Source: Sweltsa coloradensis
Taxonomy: Eukaryota > Arthropoda > Insecta > Plecoptera > Chloroperlidae
Direction of reading: 5' to 3'
NCBI GenBank assembly: GCA_024449915.1
Contig: JAMZAV010001286.1
Coordinates: forward strand, 1-64,000
DNA length: 64,000 bases
In this document: positions 9,940 to 19,260 of the stretch, one piece after another
Position numbering within the stretch: position 1 is the stretch's first letter
How the letters are laid out: every line of letters begins with the position of its first letter
The notes under the pieces: generated by a model
Seen by the model: only the letters and a program-made list of their open reading frames with translations
Databases searched by the model: none
Told to the model about the DNA's origin: nothing
Program-made: the position numbers and the translations under genes

Positions 9940-10930
9940 TCTTTAAGTATCTTTTAGCGTAAATAATCACGCACAGTATTATAGAAAATACTTTTAATCC
10001 AACGTTTCACAGAAAAACTAATGTTCCATTTTCAAGGGTAAGGCTAAAAACAACATTCATAAAACAACAACATGTTATAAAAATAAAACAAATAGAAACA
10101 AAAAAACACTCACCTTGCAAAACTTTTGATTCTAGTATATAATAACTATATTCGTATATTATCATCTATTATATATCATTATACATATAATTATATATAT
10201 ACTGATTATATATTATACTTTATTTTTTTTATGCTGATTGTTGATTTATTGAATTTTTGTTTTACCCTTCCCTTGAAAATGGAAACATAGTTTTTCTGAA
10301 ACATTGGGATTAAAAGTTATTTTCTATAATAATGTGCGTGATTATTACCGTAAAGATACCTAATACATATATATGTTTAACAAAATACATATATTGTTTT
10401 AAGTATCTTTACGGTAAATAATCACGCACAGTATTATAGAAAATAACTTTTAATCCCAACGTTTCAGAAAAACTATGTTTCCATTTTCAAGGGAAGGGTA
10501 AAACAAAAATCAATAAACAAACAAACAGCATATAAAAATAAACAAATTGAAAACAAAAAACACACTACCATTGCAAAACATAGAAAATTACAAAGATCCA
10601 ATTGCAGTGAACCTAAAATCAAATCACTGGTTGCATGGTGAGTGCTGCCTCTTGTGACCATTGCATTGACATACAATGCAACCAAGTGATTTGATTTAGG
10701 TTCACTGTAATTCGGATCTTTTTAAATTTCTATGTTTTGCAAGTAGTGTGTTATTTTGATTTACTATTCTGTTTATATTTTTATCAATCGCTGTTGTTGT
10801 TTTATTGAATTTTTGATCTTTACCCTTCCTGAAAAATGGAAACATATGTTTTCTGAAATGAAACGTGGGCATTAAAAAGTTATGTTCTATAATACGTGTG
10901 CGCTGATTATTTCACCGTAAAAGATACTAT
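9940..10930. repeat. Repeat cluster C: four alternating ribozyme-like units
   Basis: The unit TTGAAAATGGAAACATAG...TTTCTGAAACGTTGGG occurs four times with alternating orientation, near 10005 (minus), 10270 (plus), 10460 (minus) and 10820 (plus). Each is flanked by AAGTATCTTTACGGTAAATA or its complement. Between the third and fourth lies a fold-back of about 180 bases (10560-10740) with CAAAGATCCAATTGCAGTGA and TTCACTGTAATTCGGATCTT. The layout of CTTGAAAATG, stem, GAAACGTT resembles the other hammerhead-like families. The mirrored cluster is at 36020-37030. Confidence 0.65.
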
Positions 10931-11000
10931 AAAACATTAACACATGGATCACGAAAGCTTAAGACAAAACATTACCGAGCCTCCGTCAGAGTCACATGTC

Positions 11001-11038
11001 ACCTTGAAAATGTTCTGATGTAGTACAGACGAAACGTC
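11001..11038 (+). ncRNA. Hammerhead-like motif (family B)
   Basis: CCTTGAAAATG, then TTCT, loop, AGA, then CGAAACGTC. The mirrored copy (35917-35953, minus) reads CCTTGAAAATGTCTGACG and GAGACGAAACGTC with a GTCT/AGAC stem. It departs from the CTGANGA consensus, so catalytic activity is doubtful. Confidence 0.35.
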
Positions 11039-11219
11039 AGTGCACGCCAGGTTCATGCCCTGCGGATCATATTATTTTCGATCGCGCGTTTTACCAAGAT
11101 TACCCTTGTTGTTATCCTATAGGACGGGCCCGCGAAAACCTACAACAATCCATTACTTATATATATTGTTAACTTTGGTTTTATAGTAGGTACGGCGCAT
11201 GTCCATCAATACTATTTCA

Positions 11220-11640
11220 TTATCGATATCAAATGTATTAATGTCATTATCGATCGAAATATCGATATACCAATAATAGCCTGTTCCGATCTATAAGTGG
11301 AACCTCAAGTGCTGGCACATGTAAGTCAAAACAAAAATAATTCACGTATGTTGTTTACGGCCTAAGGCTGTCTTCGATGTCATGTGTTTGCGCTTCCGTT
11401 ATCGACTGATAGAGAGTCAATTCCACAACATAAAAATCTCTAGTGTCATGACAAACAACGTGAGTTAATCACTCCCTCTTTAGAGTTTAGTTCGTGCCAC
11501 TGTTGACAATTATTTTATATTTTCGATAATCGATAATGACTTTTGTTTATCGATTCATCGAAAAAATAAACCAATTATTGATTATGACTCGATAATACCG
11601 ATTATTCGTGTGCTATCCATATATACGTAGGCGACATATG
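11220..11640. repeat. TATCGAT-rich block
   Basis: Repeated ATTATCGAT, ATCGATAATCGAT and similar words lie at 11225-11280 and again at 11520-11600, bracketing about 240 bases. The same arrangement appears in the right arm at 35340-35430 and 35680-35750. Bracketing by TATCGAT-rich ends suggests terminal regions of a DNA transposon. I cannot define exact ends or a target duplication. Confidence 0.4.
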
Positions 11641-11764
11641 ACGTTGATATGTTAGACTTTAGACAGAAATTAAAAAGTATCCATAATATTATAAATAATT
11701 ATATTCTGAGGGCTCTTTCCTACGCCGAAGAAATAACAAGGAGGTTCACACTTACCCTACCTGC

Positions 11765-11800
11765 CCGACGTTTCGGAGAAGTACACATTCTCTCATCTCA
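11765..11800 (-). ncRNA. Hammerhead-like motif (family A)
   Basis: On the minus strand CTGAGATGA is followed by GAGAA, a loop, TTCTC and CGAAACGTCGG. The 5-bp stem is perfect. The right-arm copy (35146-35184) reads CCTGAAGAG, GGAG, ACTCC, GAAAG. The flanking GCAGGTAGGGTAAGTGTGAA is shared. Confidence 0.45.
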
Positions 11801-11879
11801 GTGCGGCGACGTGTCGACAGCAGACTTGTGCCTGGCGCCCGTCTCCACTCGCAGACTGATCAATCTCACGACGTCGTAG

Positions 11880-12960
11880 ATATCTCGTTGGTTTATGTGC
11901 TACGCTCATCTCGCTCGATTCTATCTAGTTTAGATACTACTCCTCGTCACAGGTCCGGTTTGGTGTAGTGACGTCAGCAACAAGAGCGCTCTGTTAGTGT
12001 TGACTCCTAACTACATTACAGGGTGTTGGACATGGAAGTTGCCACATGCTGACCTTGCAAAAATTATATATTCAAAATTATAATTTCAATCGACCGGTAT
12101 GTAAATGTTTCTTTACCATTGATTACATAACCATTAGGAATGCACAACTATCTGAAATCATTCGATATTAAATAACATTTAGATAATAATCTGATAGTGA
12201 AAATACTTGTGCAAAATGAATCATAAGAGAGTGCAGACTGCCATAGCTACCATCACCATAGTATATTCATCGCTTGTGTGAATGATAAAAAAGGCTTCAG
12301 TGTTAGGGTGGAGAAAGATTGATAGCAGATGGCTAGGACGTTAAACAGCTACCTTGAAAGAGTTTGGTGTTATGTGTAGAGTTAAAGGTCACATAAGATA
12401 TGTATGTAGGCCGTCTTAGTACTTTGGACAAGTAATATAAAAAAGTAACTACACCGGGGATCAAACCTGAGTAGTCCTTTTTTAATTCTATTCTAAAGAC
12501 AGTACTAACATAACACTGTCATAGTTAGCCACTATAAAGCCACGGATTAAACAAGTATGTATTGATGCGAGACATCGATAGTGACTTCTAACTCTACAAA
12601 GCCATCAAAACTCTTTGAAGTAGCGTCTAACACTTTGCTCCTAGCATACCTATCAACTTTCCACTCAACACTAAAACAGCCTCTATAGACACTATCAACC
12701 CAAGCAACAACATGCTTCTAGAATTCACACTATTCCTGACCGAAAAATGAGTTTTTACTTTTGTTTTCACATCCAATAACTTGCACACACCCTAAGGAGG
12801 CGTTGATTTTTTTTTTTAATTAAAAAAAAAAATTTGGTGCTTTAGCCATTTTTCTGTCGCTATCCAATATAGGACTGCCTCCTTTTACTATTCATAGCTC
12901 AGTTCATTGTGCAGTCGGAGTCAATAGTCACCTTTGAAGGCGGACGCATCTAAAGAGATA
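11880..12960. other. Non-coding stretch mirrored at about 33.95-35.05 kb
   Basis: I recognise no gene. Both arms contain the sequence, including ACTATCTGAAATCATTCGATA near 12150 and CAATATAGGACTGCCTCCTTT near 12870. Pairing with the right arm is clear throughout. No terminal repeats were identified. Confidence 0.5.
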
Positions 12961-12974
12961 GCGCTCTGTCTTGG

Positions 12975-13400
12975 TTTCTAAATTACACAGTTTACAGGTG
13001 GCCGGTTCATTGGTAATGTTAAAGCGGCCTGCAGCGTGGTGTTGCAAGACGTCGTGTCCGGCCGCCAAGCCGGAAATGTGGACGCGTCGGCCGTCTTCTC
13101 GACCAGTCTTTGTCTCGTGCCCTTTCTTGATCTTGCGGCCACAGTTCTTTAGTCGTTAAGTACTCCTTCTGGTTCCTGAGATCTCTTTTTGTGCGTTGAT
13201 ATTGATCTTAGTATTTGAACATTTTTGAAGGAGAGAGGCGCTGCTGGTGCGTTGCGGTAGCTTTTGTCGGACGACTTTTGAGCCAAGAAGTCTGCCTTTT
13301 CATTCCCCATGATCTTGCAGTGCTGGGATCCATTGAGCCTCTTACCGATCAATATTGTTCGATAAGAAATCAACCTTTCGATGATCCAATACATATTATT
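12975..13400 (-). pseudogene. Broken LINE RNase H and C-terminal domain
   Basis: The minus strand from 13394 encodes a stretch with HCKIMGNEKADFLAQKSS at about 13265-13345. This is the C-terminal signature of the RNase H domain of non-LTR retrotransposons (the His and the GNE.AD motif). After a frame change, AGHDVLQHHAAGRFNITNE and PATCKLCNLET follow at about 12975-13070. This matches the family's C-terminal GHD..L..H tract and a CxxC knuckle. The upstream RT is absent here, so only the 3' part of the element is present. The mirrored copy is at 33520-33930 on the plus strand, and the same segments are recoverable there. The element is broken in both arms. The RNase H suggests an I, R1 or jockey-group element; I cannot choose between them. 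Confidence 0.8.
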
Positions 13401-13419
13401 TTATCATTGGTATCCTAAT

Positions 13420-14340
13420 CGTAATATATTAAATTATAGTCTAACAATCTTAATAGAGCCTTGGTATGTTTTATTCTGTCTTTAGTATGTCGATCCGCGA
13501 TCTTGGTGGAGTCTCATCCTTCCACTCGCCATTCCAACCCAAGATCCACTGAGACGGACCATTGACCATAGACTCAAGAACGCACTAGATCATCTGAACT
13601 AGAACATCCTCATAGAACTGCTTCATAGTAGGAAAACAAAACGTTGGTGTGGACTTCAATGATCTGAAACGAGTCTTTGTTACATATGCATGAAGAAGGA
13701 AGCAGGCATGCATTATGATGTTTGGCGCGTTCCTTGTTCTAGCAGCCATTAATTATTAAAGTAAAAATGAATATAAACTTGCTACTTGATAATAAAGCAG
13801 ACATCCTGATATTCTCCTTTTTATACAGATTTTCAATATTATCATACTAGATCATCAGAATAATGCATAGTTACTTCGGGTCGTTTGACCATTTGAAGAT
13901 TTAACATACTAAATAGTTGGAATTTATTTTGTTTTTATTTTCTATTATAAATTAATGAAAAAGTGCTATGATAGATGCTTCATAATTTATCATTTCACAC
14001 AATTATGTAAAATTCAGTAGATGTAGTATCTAAAATTGCGTCACCCCCCTTCCTAGAAATTTGTCTATGCGCGTAAACGAGCATGCCTACGTCTCTTAAC
14101 CTGGCAGTTATAGCAATTTGTTATAGCATAGGAGTCATGTAGCTCAGCCGGCCGAAACATCTTATCACCTAGGCAGGCACTACTTATAGTAAGGCTCCTG
14201 CTGCCAGCTAACCATTGATCTATTGCATGTTCTCTCGTAGTGCTTGCTGCCAGGGTATTGTAAAACCTCTCGACGACCTAATCGCATAGGAAGTGTCTTC
14301 GCCACGAAGACAGACCTTCTAGACAAGAACTTCACATAGA
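13420..14340. other. Non-coding stretch mirrored at 32.6-33.5 kb
   Basis: Contains no recognisable gene. Parts such as CATGCATGAAGAAGGAAGC near 13690 and GACGGACCATTGACCATAGA near 13553 recur in the right arm, and a degraded third copy of that segment lies near 46.95-47.3 kb. It may be the 3' untranslated part of the LINE at 12975-13400, but that is a guess. Confidence 0.45.
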
Positions 14341-14960
14341 AAATCAAGTACGATGACTGGGGTCATAGACAAGACATCCATTATATGCGTAAAGCATCTT
14401 CCGCCTTACTCCCAAAGCTACTCAAAAGTGTCAAAACTAGTGAATTTCCAAAGCATACACTCTTGTTCTTGGGGCTTCAAAGCGTTACAACCCCACTATC
14501 AGACGTTACGGTACGCAACAAAGAAGAGTATCTAGGCGACGTAGTACGCCGGCAGCAAGCGACGCGATGCTTAGGCGACACCGAAATCCGGCCCTACTAT
14601 ACACCTACAAGAGTGTAGAGGGGGTTTCAGCTATCTGCACACGCCGCCCCGAAAGAGTTAACAATCTTGAAACTCGGTATATGACCTGGTATGTGGTCCA
14701 TGACATACCAAAAAAAATCAACCGATCTCTGACAACCGTTCTTGTGTGTTTTAACAAAAGGCTCTCAACATCGTAATTCCTTTAAGGCTGGCTGGTGCAT
14801 GGTGGCTGCGTGGTTGGGCGGCGTGGGTGGACGTGGGTCGGGTGCATTTCTCCTCGGGCAGCGTCTTTAGCCTACAGAGAAAAGGTATAATCTTGAGAAC
14901 TATGAAAATTGGACACACACTTTAGTGTATTTCAGACGCCAGTGCCTTTTGCTTTCAAAA
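14340..14960 (+). repeat. Dispersed element R, left-arm copy
   Basis: Mirrored at about 31850-32480, and partly repeated at 46190-46440 and 51430-51790. Translated pieces such as MTWYVVHDI recur in both arms, but frames break and no known domain is seen. A GGTGGG-rich tract near 14795-14850 corresponds to the (CCCA)n run at 31973-32003. I treat it as a repeat and not a gene. Confidence 0.55.
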
Positions 14961-15470
14961 ATCCATAGATCTGGGTAACAGCGGACCGGAGAAACAATCA
15001 AATTTGGATGATAATCAAACGCTGTAATACAAGGCATGGTAATTTGCTACACAACTGAAAATTTAACATGCTATTCAAACCATCTATAAATTATCTTGCG
15101 TCCAAAACACAAGGGGCCTAAATCTATGGGATGACCATGGGCCCCAATAAATGACAAAAAACATATCTAGACAACTTAAGAATGAATATCATCAAGAAAA
15201 CGCTACAACTGAGATGTTCAAACGTGGAATACATTTTGATATACTCTCATCTTTATCACTTTTGAATAGGAAAGCAAAATGGTAACGGGTACCGGAAAAA
15301 AAACACAAATTATCAAAAATGTAGAGTAATTCCGTACTCTCTATGCAATAATAAGCTCTATACGCAACGAAAACGCGATTCATCTTAGAACTGAAAATGG
15401 CGCGCCACACCAGGATGTACCTCATTATAACAAAAACAGGAATTGGACCGGGGAAGAATGCAAAATCAAA
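14960..15470. other. Non-coding stretch mirrored at 31.35-31.85 kb
   Basis: Carries sequence found in the right arm in reverse (for example ACAAGGGGCCTAAATCTATG near 15110). The 77-codon minus-strand frame at 15192-15425 is not conserved in the mirrored copy. No gene is called. Confidence 0.45.
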
Positions 15471-16260
15471 AGAAAAATCAAAAGCGTAATTACTCAGGCG
15501 TAGTAATTGTACAAGCTTGAATTAAACATGCTCTTACACATTATTAAATATCAAGTGCTTATGCTAGTGCGTTGGTCTTGTTGTTAGCGTATCTGCTTCC
15601 AAGCAGAAGAGGCGAGCGGTTCTGATTCCCGACTAAAGTCAGAGTTTTTTAACTTCGGATTTGGACTTAAGTCTATCAGTTCTCGTCTTAGGGGTTTGTA
15701 AACGGGACTTTGAGCCGTCCTAGCAAATCAAAAACGCGTAATTACTCAGGCGTAGTAATTTGTACACAAGCTTGAAATTAAACATGCTCTTACCATTATA
15801 AATATCTAGTGCTTATAGCTAGGCGTTGGTCTTGTTGTTAGCGTATCTGCTTCAAATGCACGAAGAGGCAAGGTTCCGTATCTCCGCTCAAGTCAGAAGT
15901 TTTTTAACTTTCTGATTTGAGACTTAAGTCTATCAGTTCTTGTCTTAGGAGTGTAAACGTGAACTTTGGCCAGCGTCCAGCAAAATCAAAACGCGTAATT
16001 ACTCAGGGCGTGTCCAATTTGTTATACAGCTGAAGTAAAACATGCTCAGAACATTATAAATATATCAGTGCTTAATGCTAGTCGTTGGGTCTTGTTGTCT
16101 ATGATGTATTGCTTCAATGCAGAAGGGCCCAGGGATTCGATTCCCGTCATCAAGTCAAGTAAGTACTTTTTAAATCTTTCTGATTTGCCGACTTAAGTCT
16201 ATCAGTCTCTGTCTTAGGAGTGGTAAACGCAGTCGACTCGGAGCCGTCCTATGCAACGAA
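15470..16260 (+). repeat. Tandem array of three tRNA-derived SINE units
   Basis: Three units repeat with a period of about 255-260 bases, with heads starting near 15569, 15823 and 16082. Each head reads GCGTTGGTCTTGTTGTTAGC (box A region), CTGCTTCCAA(T)GCAGAAG (anticodon arm) and GGTTCGATTCCC-like (box B). The tail shared by all has TTCTGATTTG, ACTTAAGTCTATCAGTTCT, GGAGTTTGTAAACG, CGTAATTACTCAGGCGTAGT and AAACATGCTCTTA. Aligning the 5-bp anticodon stem gives loop TTCCAAT. Overall the head most resembles tRNA-Gly(UCC), though strict position counting reads CCA. There is no complete acceptor stem, so these are SINEs and not tRNA genes. The mirrored array is at 30560-31345. Confidence 0.8.
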
Positions 16261-16419
16261 GCATATAATAAATTGTCAGAGTTGCTGCTGGCATCGGCCT
16301 TGTTGATTCTGTGCGTTGATCCGCGGATTGTTTCGCACTAGTTCCTACTCACTGATTGATATATCATTATCGCTATTAAAAATATAGTTTAAATTTTAAA
16401 AAAAATATTAGATCTTGGT

Positions 16420-16560
16420 ACGGTTAGCTGCTCACTCGTCGATTAGCGTCGGCCTGCAGCGGTTCGGCTTGGTCGCTTTGATTTAAAGTCCCCCCACTGA
16501 AAATCAGTGATATATAACTGACGTGGGTAGACTCTAAATTAAAAATTATTTATCATTATT
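16420..16560. repeat. Short dispersed segment beside the SINE array
   Basis: The stretch ending in GAAAATCAGTGATATATAAC and GTGGGTAGACTCTAAATTAA recurs in reverse at about 30300-30430. It recurs again, degraded, at 54040-54180, always next to the SINE head. It may be a second module of a composite retroposon. Confidence 0.5.
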
Positions 16561-16689
16561 TAAGGGTAATCTGTGGTGGGACCGTGAAGAGCCCAAAATA
16601 ATCGTAAAAAAACAACTTGAAATCTTAAACAAATTAATCATTCAAGCTCCCTCATTCACACCTTGATAGCGAAGCGAAACAACCAAAAA

Positions 16690-17215
16690 GATGTGATATC
16701 CCCCCAAAATACAAAAAATTTGTAAAAAAGAAGGCAGCCAAGCTCTCCTCAAAAAATCTTCGGATGTGAATGCGTGAGAATAGAAGTGCAGCCAGCTTTT
16801 TATCTTTACTCCCTAGTTCGCCTTTGAAAATATGTAAGATCATTTCGCCTGTCGCAAGAGACGCCCAAGCCAACGATTTTTTGTGCGTAAAAAAGCCTAA
16901 AATTTTTAAACTCGAAATCAAAAAATGAGCTGGCCATTGAATTTGGTTACATGAGCCAAGAATTGCTTTCTATTGATTTCGAGTTTAAAAATTATTACTT
17001 TTTACCACAAAAATCGTGGCTTACGGCGCTCGTCAACAGGCTGAAAATATGATCTTACATAATTTTCAAAGCGAAACGTAGGGAGAACGATAGAAAAGCA
17101 TTAGGCTCATACTTCTTATACTCACAGCATTCACCAGACGTAAGACCTTTTTTTTTGAAGGAGAGCTTCGAGCTAGCCGTCACTTTTTTACAACTTATTC
17201 GTATTTTGGCAGTCG
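16690..17215. repeat. Fold-back element F
   Basis: Two arms of about 250 bases are inverted around 16940. The left end CCAAAATACAAAAAATTTGT and GGCAGCCAAGCTCTCC mirror the right end GGAGAGCTTCGAGC and TCGTATTTTGG. The inner parts TTTGAAAATATGTAAGATCA and TGATCTTACATAATTTTCAA match in inverse. The right-arm copy is at 29655-30145. In the degraded third copy near 46160 the flanks lie side by side without it. Confidence 0.7.
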
Positions 17216-17239
17216 GAGCATTAAATATACAACTCTACC

Positions 17240-18000
17240 TACAAAAACTTGTAAGTAGCCTACTAATACATTAATTGTAAGGTGAAGGGGGAAGGCAGCA
17301 AAATTGTAACATTTCAGTGAAATATTTCTTTAATACGTAGCATAGTGACTAGGTTGAAAATTCATAACCAGTTTGCTCACACAGGATGGAGCCTTACCTT
17401 AAGATTAGGTGACACTTGGACCCATTTGGTCCTTCACCTGTCAATTGCCCTCAGTCAGGCTAACTGATTGGAGGTTCAAATTTTCTGTGAATTTTTGTCT
17501 AAGGTCTTACATCAAGTATAAGTGTTAACCAAATTTCAAGTAACTCAAGTAAGTCAAAAATAAAATAAAATAGAGTGTAGGTCAAAGTTACCTTTTTAGA
17601 GCATAATAAGGTGTGCTAGAGGGAGCCATTGGGCGCTCCTACTTGAGGCAAACATAACAGGCTCACGCTGCACTGCGCCGGACTTCGGGCAAGAAGTTGC
17701 AAACACTAAACAGTGCTCCTAAAAATAGTGATACTGACTCAAAACAGTTAGCATTTTAGACATTTATTGTCAATTTTTCCACTACACCGCAAGGTACTCT
17801 ACGGCGAAATTTCTGTGCACGCAACACCGAAAAACAAGAGGCACAATCTTCTGGGACCAATTTTTTTCCGGACTAGTGGAAGATTTCAAAAACAAGAAAT
17901 GCTGGAAATATGCAGGAAATCATGGACACGCTTGTCCGAATCGGACGGGACCGCGCACTAAGTGAACCACCGGAAAGTGGACTTTCAACAATTTTATGTT
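17240..18000 (+). other. Segment present in three copies, one short frame partly shared
   Basis: Found here, in reverse at about 28810-29650, and again on the 28.8-29.6 kb strand, degraded, at 45310-46150. A 64-codon plus frame at 17767-17961 (GRFQKQEMLEICRKSW) corresponds to minus frames at 28819-29043 (GRLKNKEMLEIMGKYG) and 45244-45597 (GRFFKKKEMLGKMENM). The peptide is therefore partly conserved. I recognise no family. It could be a repeat-borne exon or a coincidence of shared DNA. Confidence 0.4.
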
Positions 18001-18347
18001 AGTATGTAATTTCATTTCGGGGCGCCATCCAGGATTTGGTACAAACTAGGGATAAACTTCAGGTTAACCGGAATCGTTTCCCCCCCCCCGCATTTCTGGT
18101 TTGAATGCAAAACCGTTTCAAATTTAAATCGGTTTCATTTTTTTTTTTTTTATTTTAAATTTTTTTTAATTTTTGTCTCATGTTATCTTCCTTTATGCGA
18201 CAGTATTTTCAAATCGAGATCGCGGCTTCACTCAAACAGGGATAGATGCTCTCATAATAATAGGGTTTAACATAAAAAGTTCCAAGGATAAGAGCTTTAA
18301 GTGATCAGATGGGATGAGCGACATACTGTAGATAATTGAATATCTAG

Positions 18348-18420
18348 GTGGCTTCGTGAACGCTTTTTCTAGTCGTGTTGATGGCATGAGCTTTTTTGTA
18401 GTTATTTGTCATATGCGTGG
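18348..18420 (-). repeat. HINE-like 3' terminus
   Basis: On the minus strand AAAGCTCATGCCATCAACAC, then AAAAAGCGTTCACGAAGCC, then ACCTAG. The same end is at 28430-28489 (plus) and, degraded, at about 44980-45026 (plus). The matching 5' end was not located. Confidence 0.6.
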
Positions 18421-18509
18421 GATCCTCTACTTTTGTCCAAGACCCATTGTAAAAATTTCATATATATTTACTTTAAAGCTAGTCTTAGTGTATTATCTCG
18501 CTAAACAAC

Positions 18510-18875
18510 AATAGCTATGTTTACGATGGAGGATCTCCAAATCGGTATTGAAATCGATCCTACCTCTAAAAACATCTCAATGTAACCACTTAGAACTATG
18601 GATCGAGGTTGGATCCAATCCCCAAATGCTGGTGATTAGGATTGAAATATCGCTATCGAAAAACAAGCATGTAAACAGTGTTGAGTATTGCGATGAGTGC
18701 ACAGCCATACACCAGCCACAGCAGATCTCTCAAAGATCATCCGCTATGATCGCATTAGTTTGCTATGAAAACGGATCGAATCCCTGGTTAATTCATGGAC
18801 ATGTAAATGCCTCACCTTCAGAATCCATCCAATACACCAATGCAGAATTAGAATCCTGCATGTAAACCATAGCTA
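18510..18875. mobile_element. MITE-like element with imperfect long terminal inverted repeats
   Basis: The left end ATAGCTATGTTTACGATGGA and the reverse complement of the right end (TAGCTATGGTTTACATGCAG) match over about 25 bases with small gaps. Similarity continues weakly inward. The 105-codon frame across it has no recognisable domain and is explained by the element. The mirrored copy is at about 27930-28310. No target duplication is defined. Confidence 0.5.
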
Positions 18876-18892
18876 ATGCACCACACTGTAGA

Positions 18893-19052
18893 CTAATGGC
18901 GTTTTCCATTAGGCCGCACGTCGGTGCGCACTGGATTGCCACGGTCTTTTCATTTGCTTCAGCTTTTCAGTGATGTTAGTCAGTGCGAGCGTTAACAACA
19001 ATACGAAATCTCTGCCACACTTGCCGATGCATGCCAATAGAAAATAGCATAT
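18893..19052. mobile_element. Short MITE of about 160 bases
   Basis: The left end CTAATGGCGTTTTCCATTAG and the reverse complement of the right end (TATGCTATTTTCTATTGGCA) form terminal inverted repeats. Both continue into GCACNNCGGTG or CATCGGCAAGTG. Copies lie at 27748-27913 and 44690-44830, where both ends remain visible. No coding is present. Confidence 0.6.
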
Positions 19053-19260
19053 ACTAAATAAGCCCAATATTGTTTTTGGTATAAAAAAGTCAGACGAGTT
19101 ATTATCACTACTTCCGTAATTGTATTCATACAAATAAATGTGTCACTTCTTAGAAGGTACACAGATTTGAGTTTGATTGCCAGCGATTTTACGAGAGAAA
19201 TTATTCATGTCGTCAATCATCTCGGGAAAAAATACATTGTTTATACAATAGAAGTTTACT

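Noticed and set aside
10473..10685. 70-codon minus frame with hydrophobic segments
   Set aside because: Falls in repeat cluster C across an inner fold-back. Composition reflects T-rich repeat DNA.
15569..15641. Possible tRNA-Gly gene
   Set aside because: No paired acceptor stem, repeated in tandem with a shared tail, and found dispersed. A SINE head and not a gene.
15470..16260. CRISPR-like array
   Set aside because: Units of about 255 bases are repeated in full with no unique spacers, in a eukaryotic context.
18548..18865. 105-codon plus frame
   Set aside because: Lies wholly inside a MITE-like element bounded by inverted repeats and is broken in the mirrored copy.
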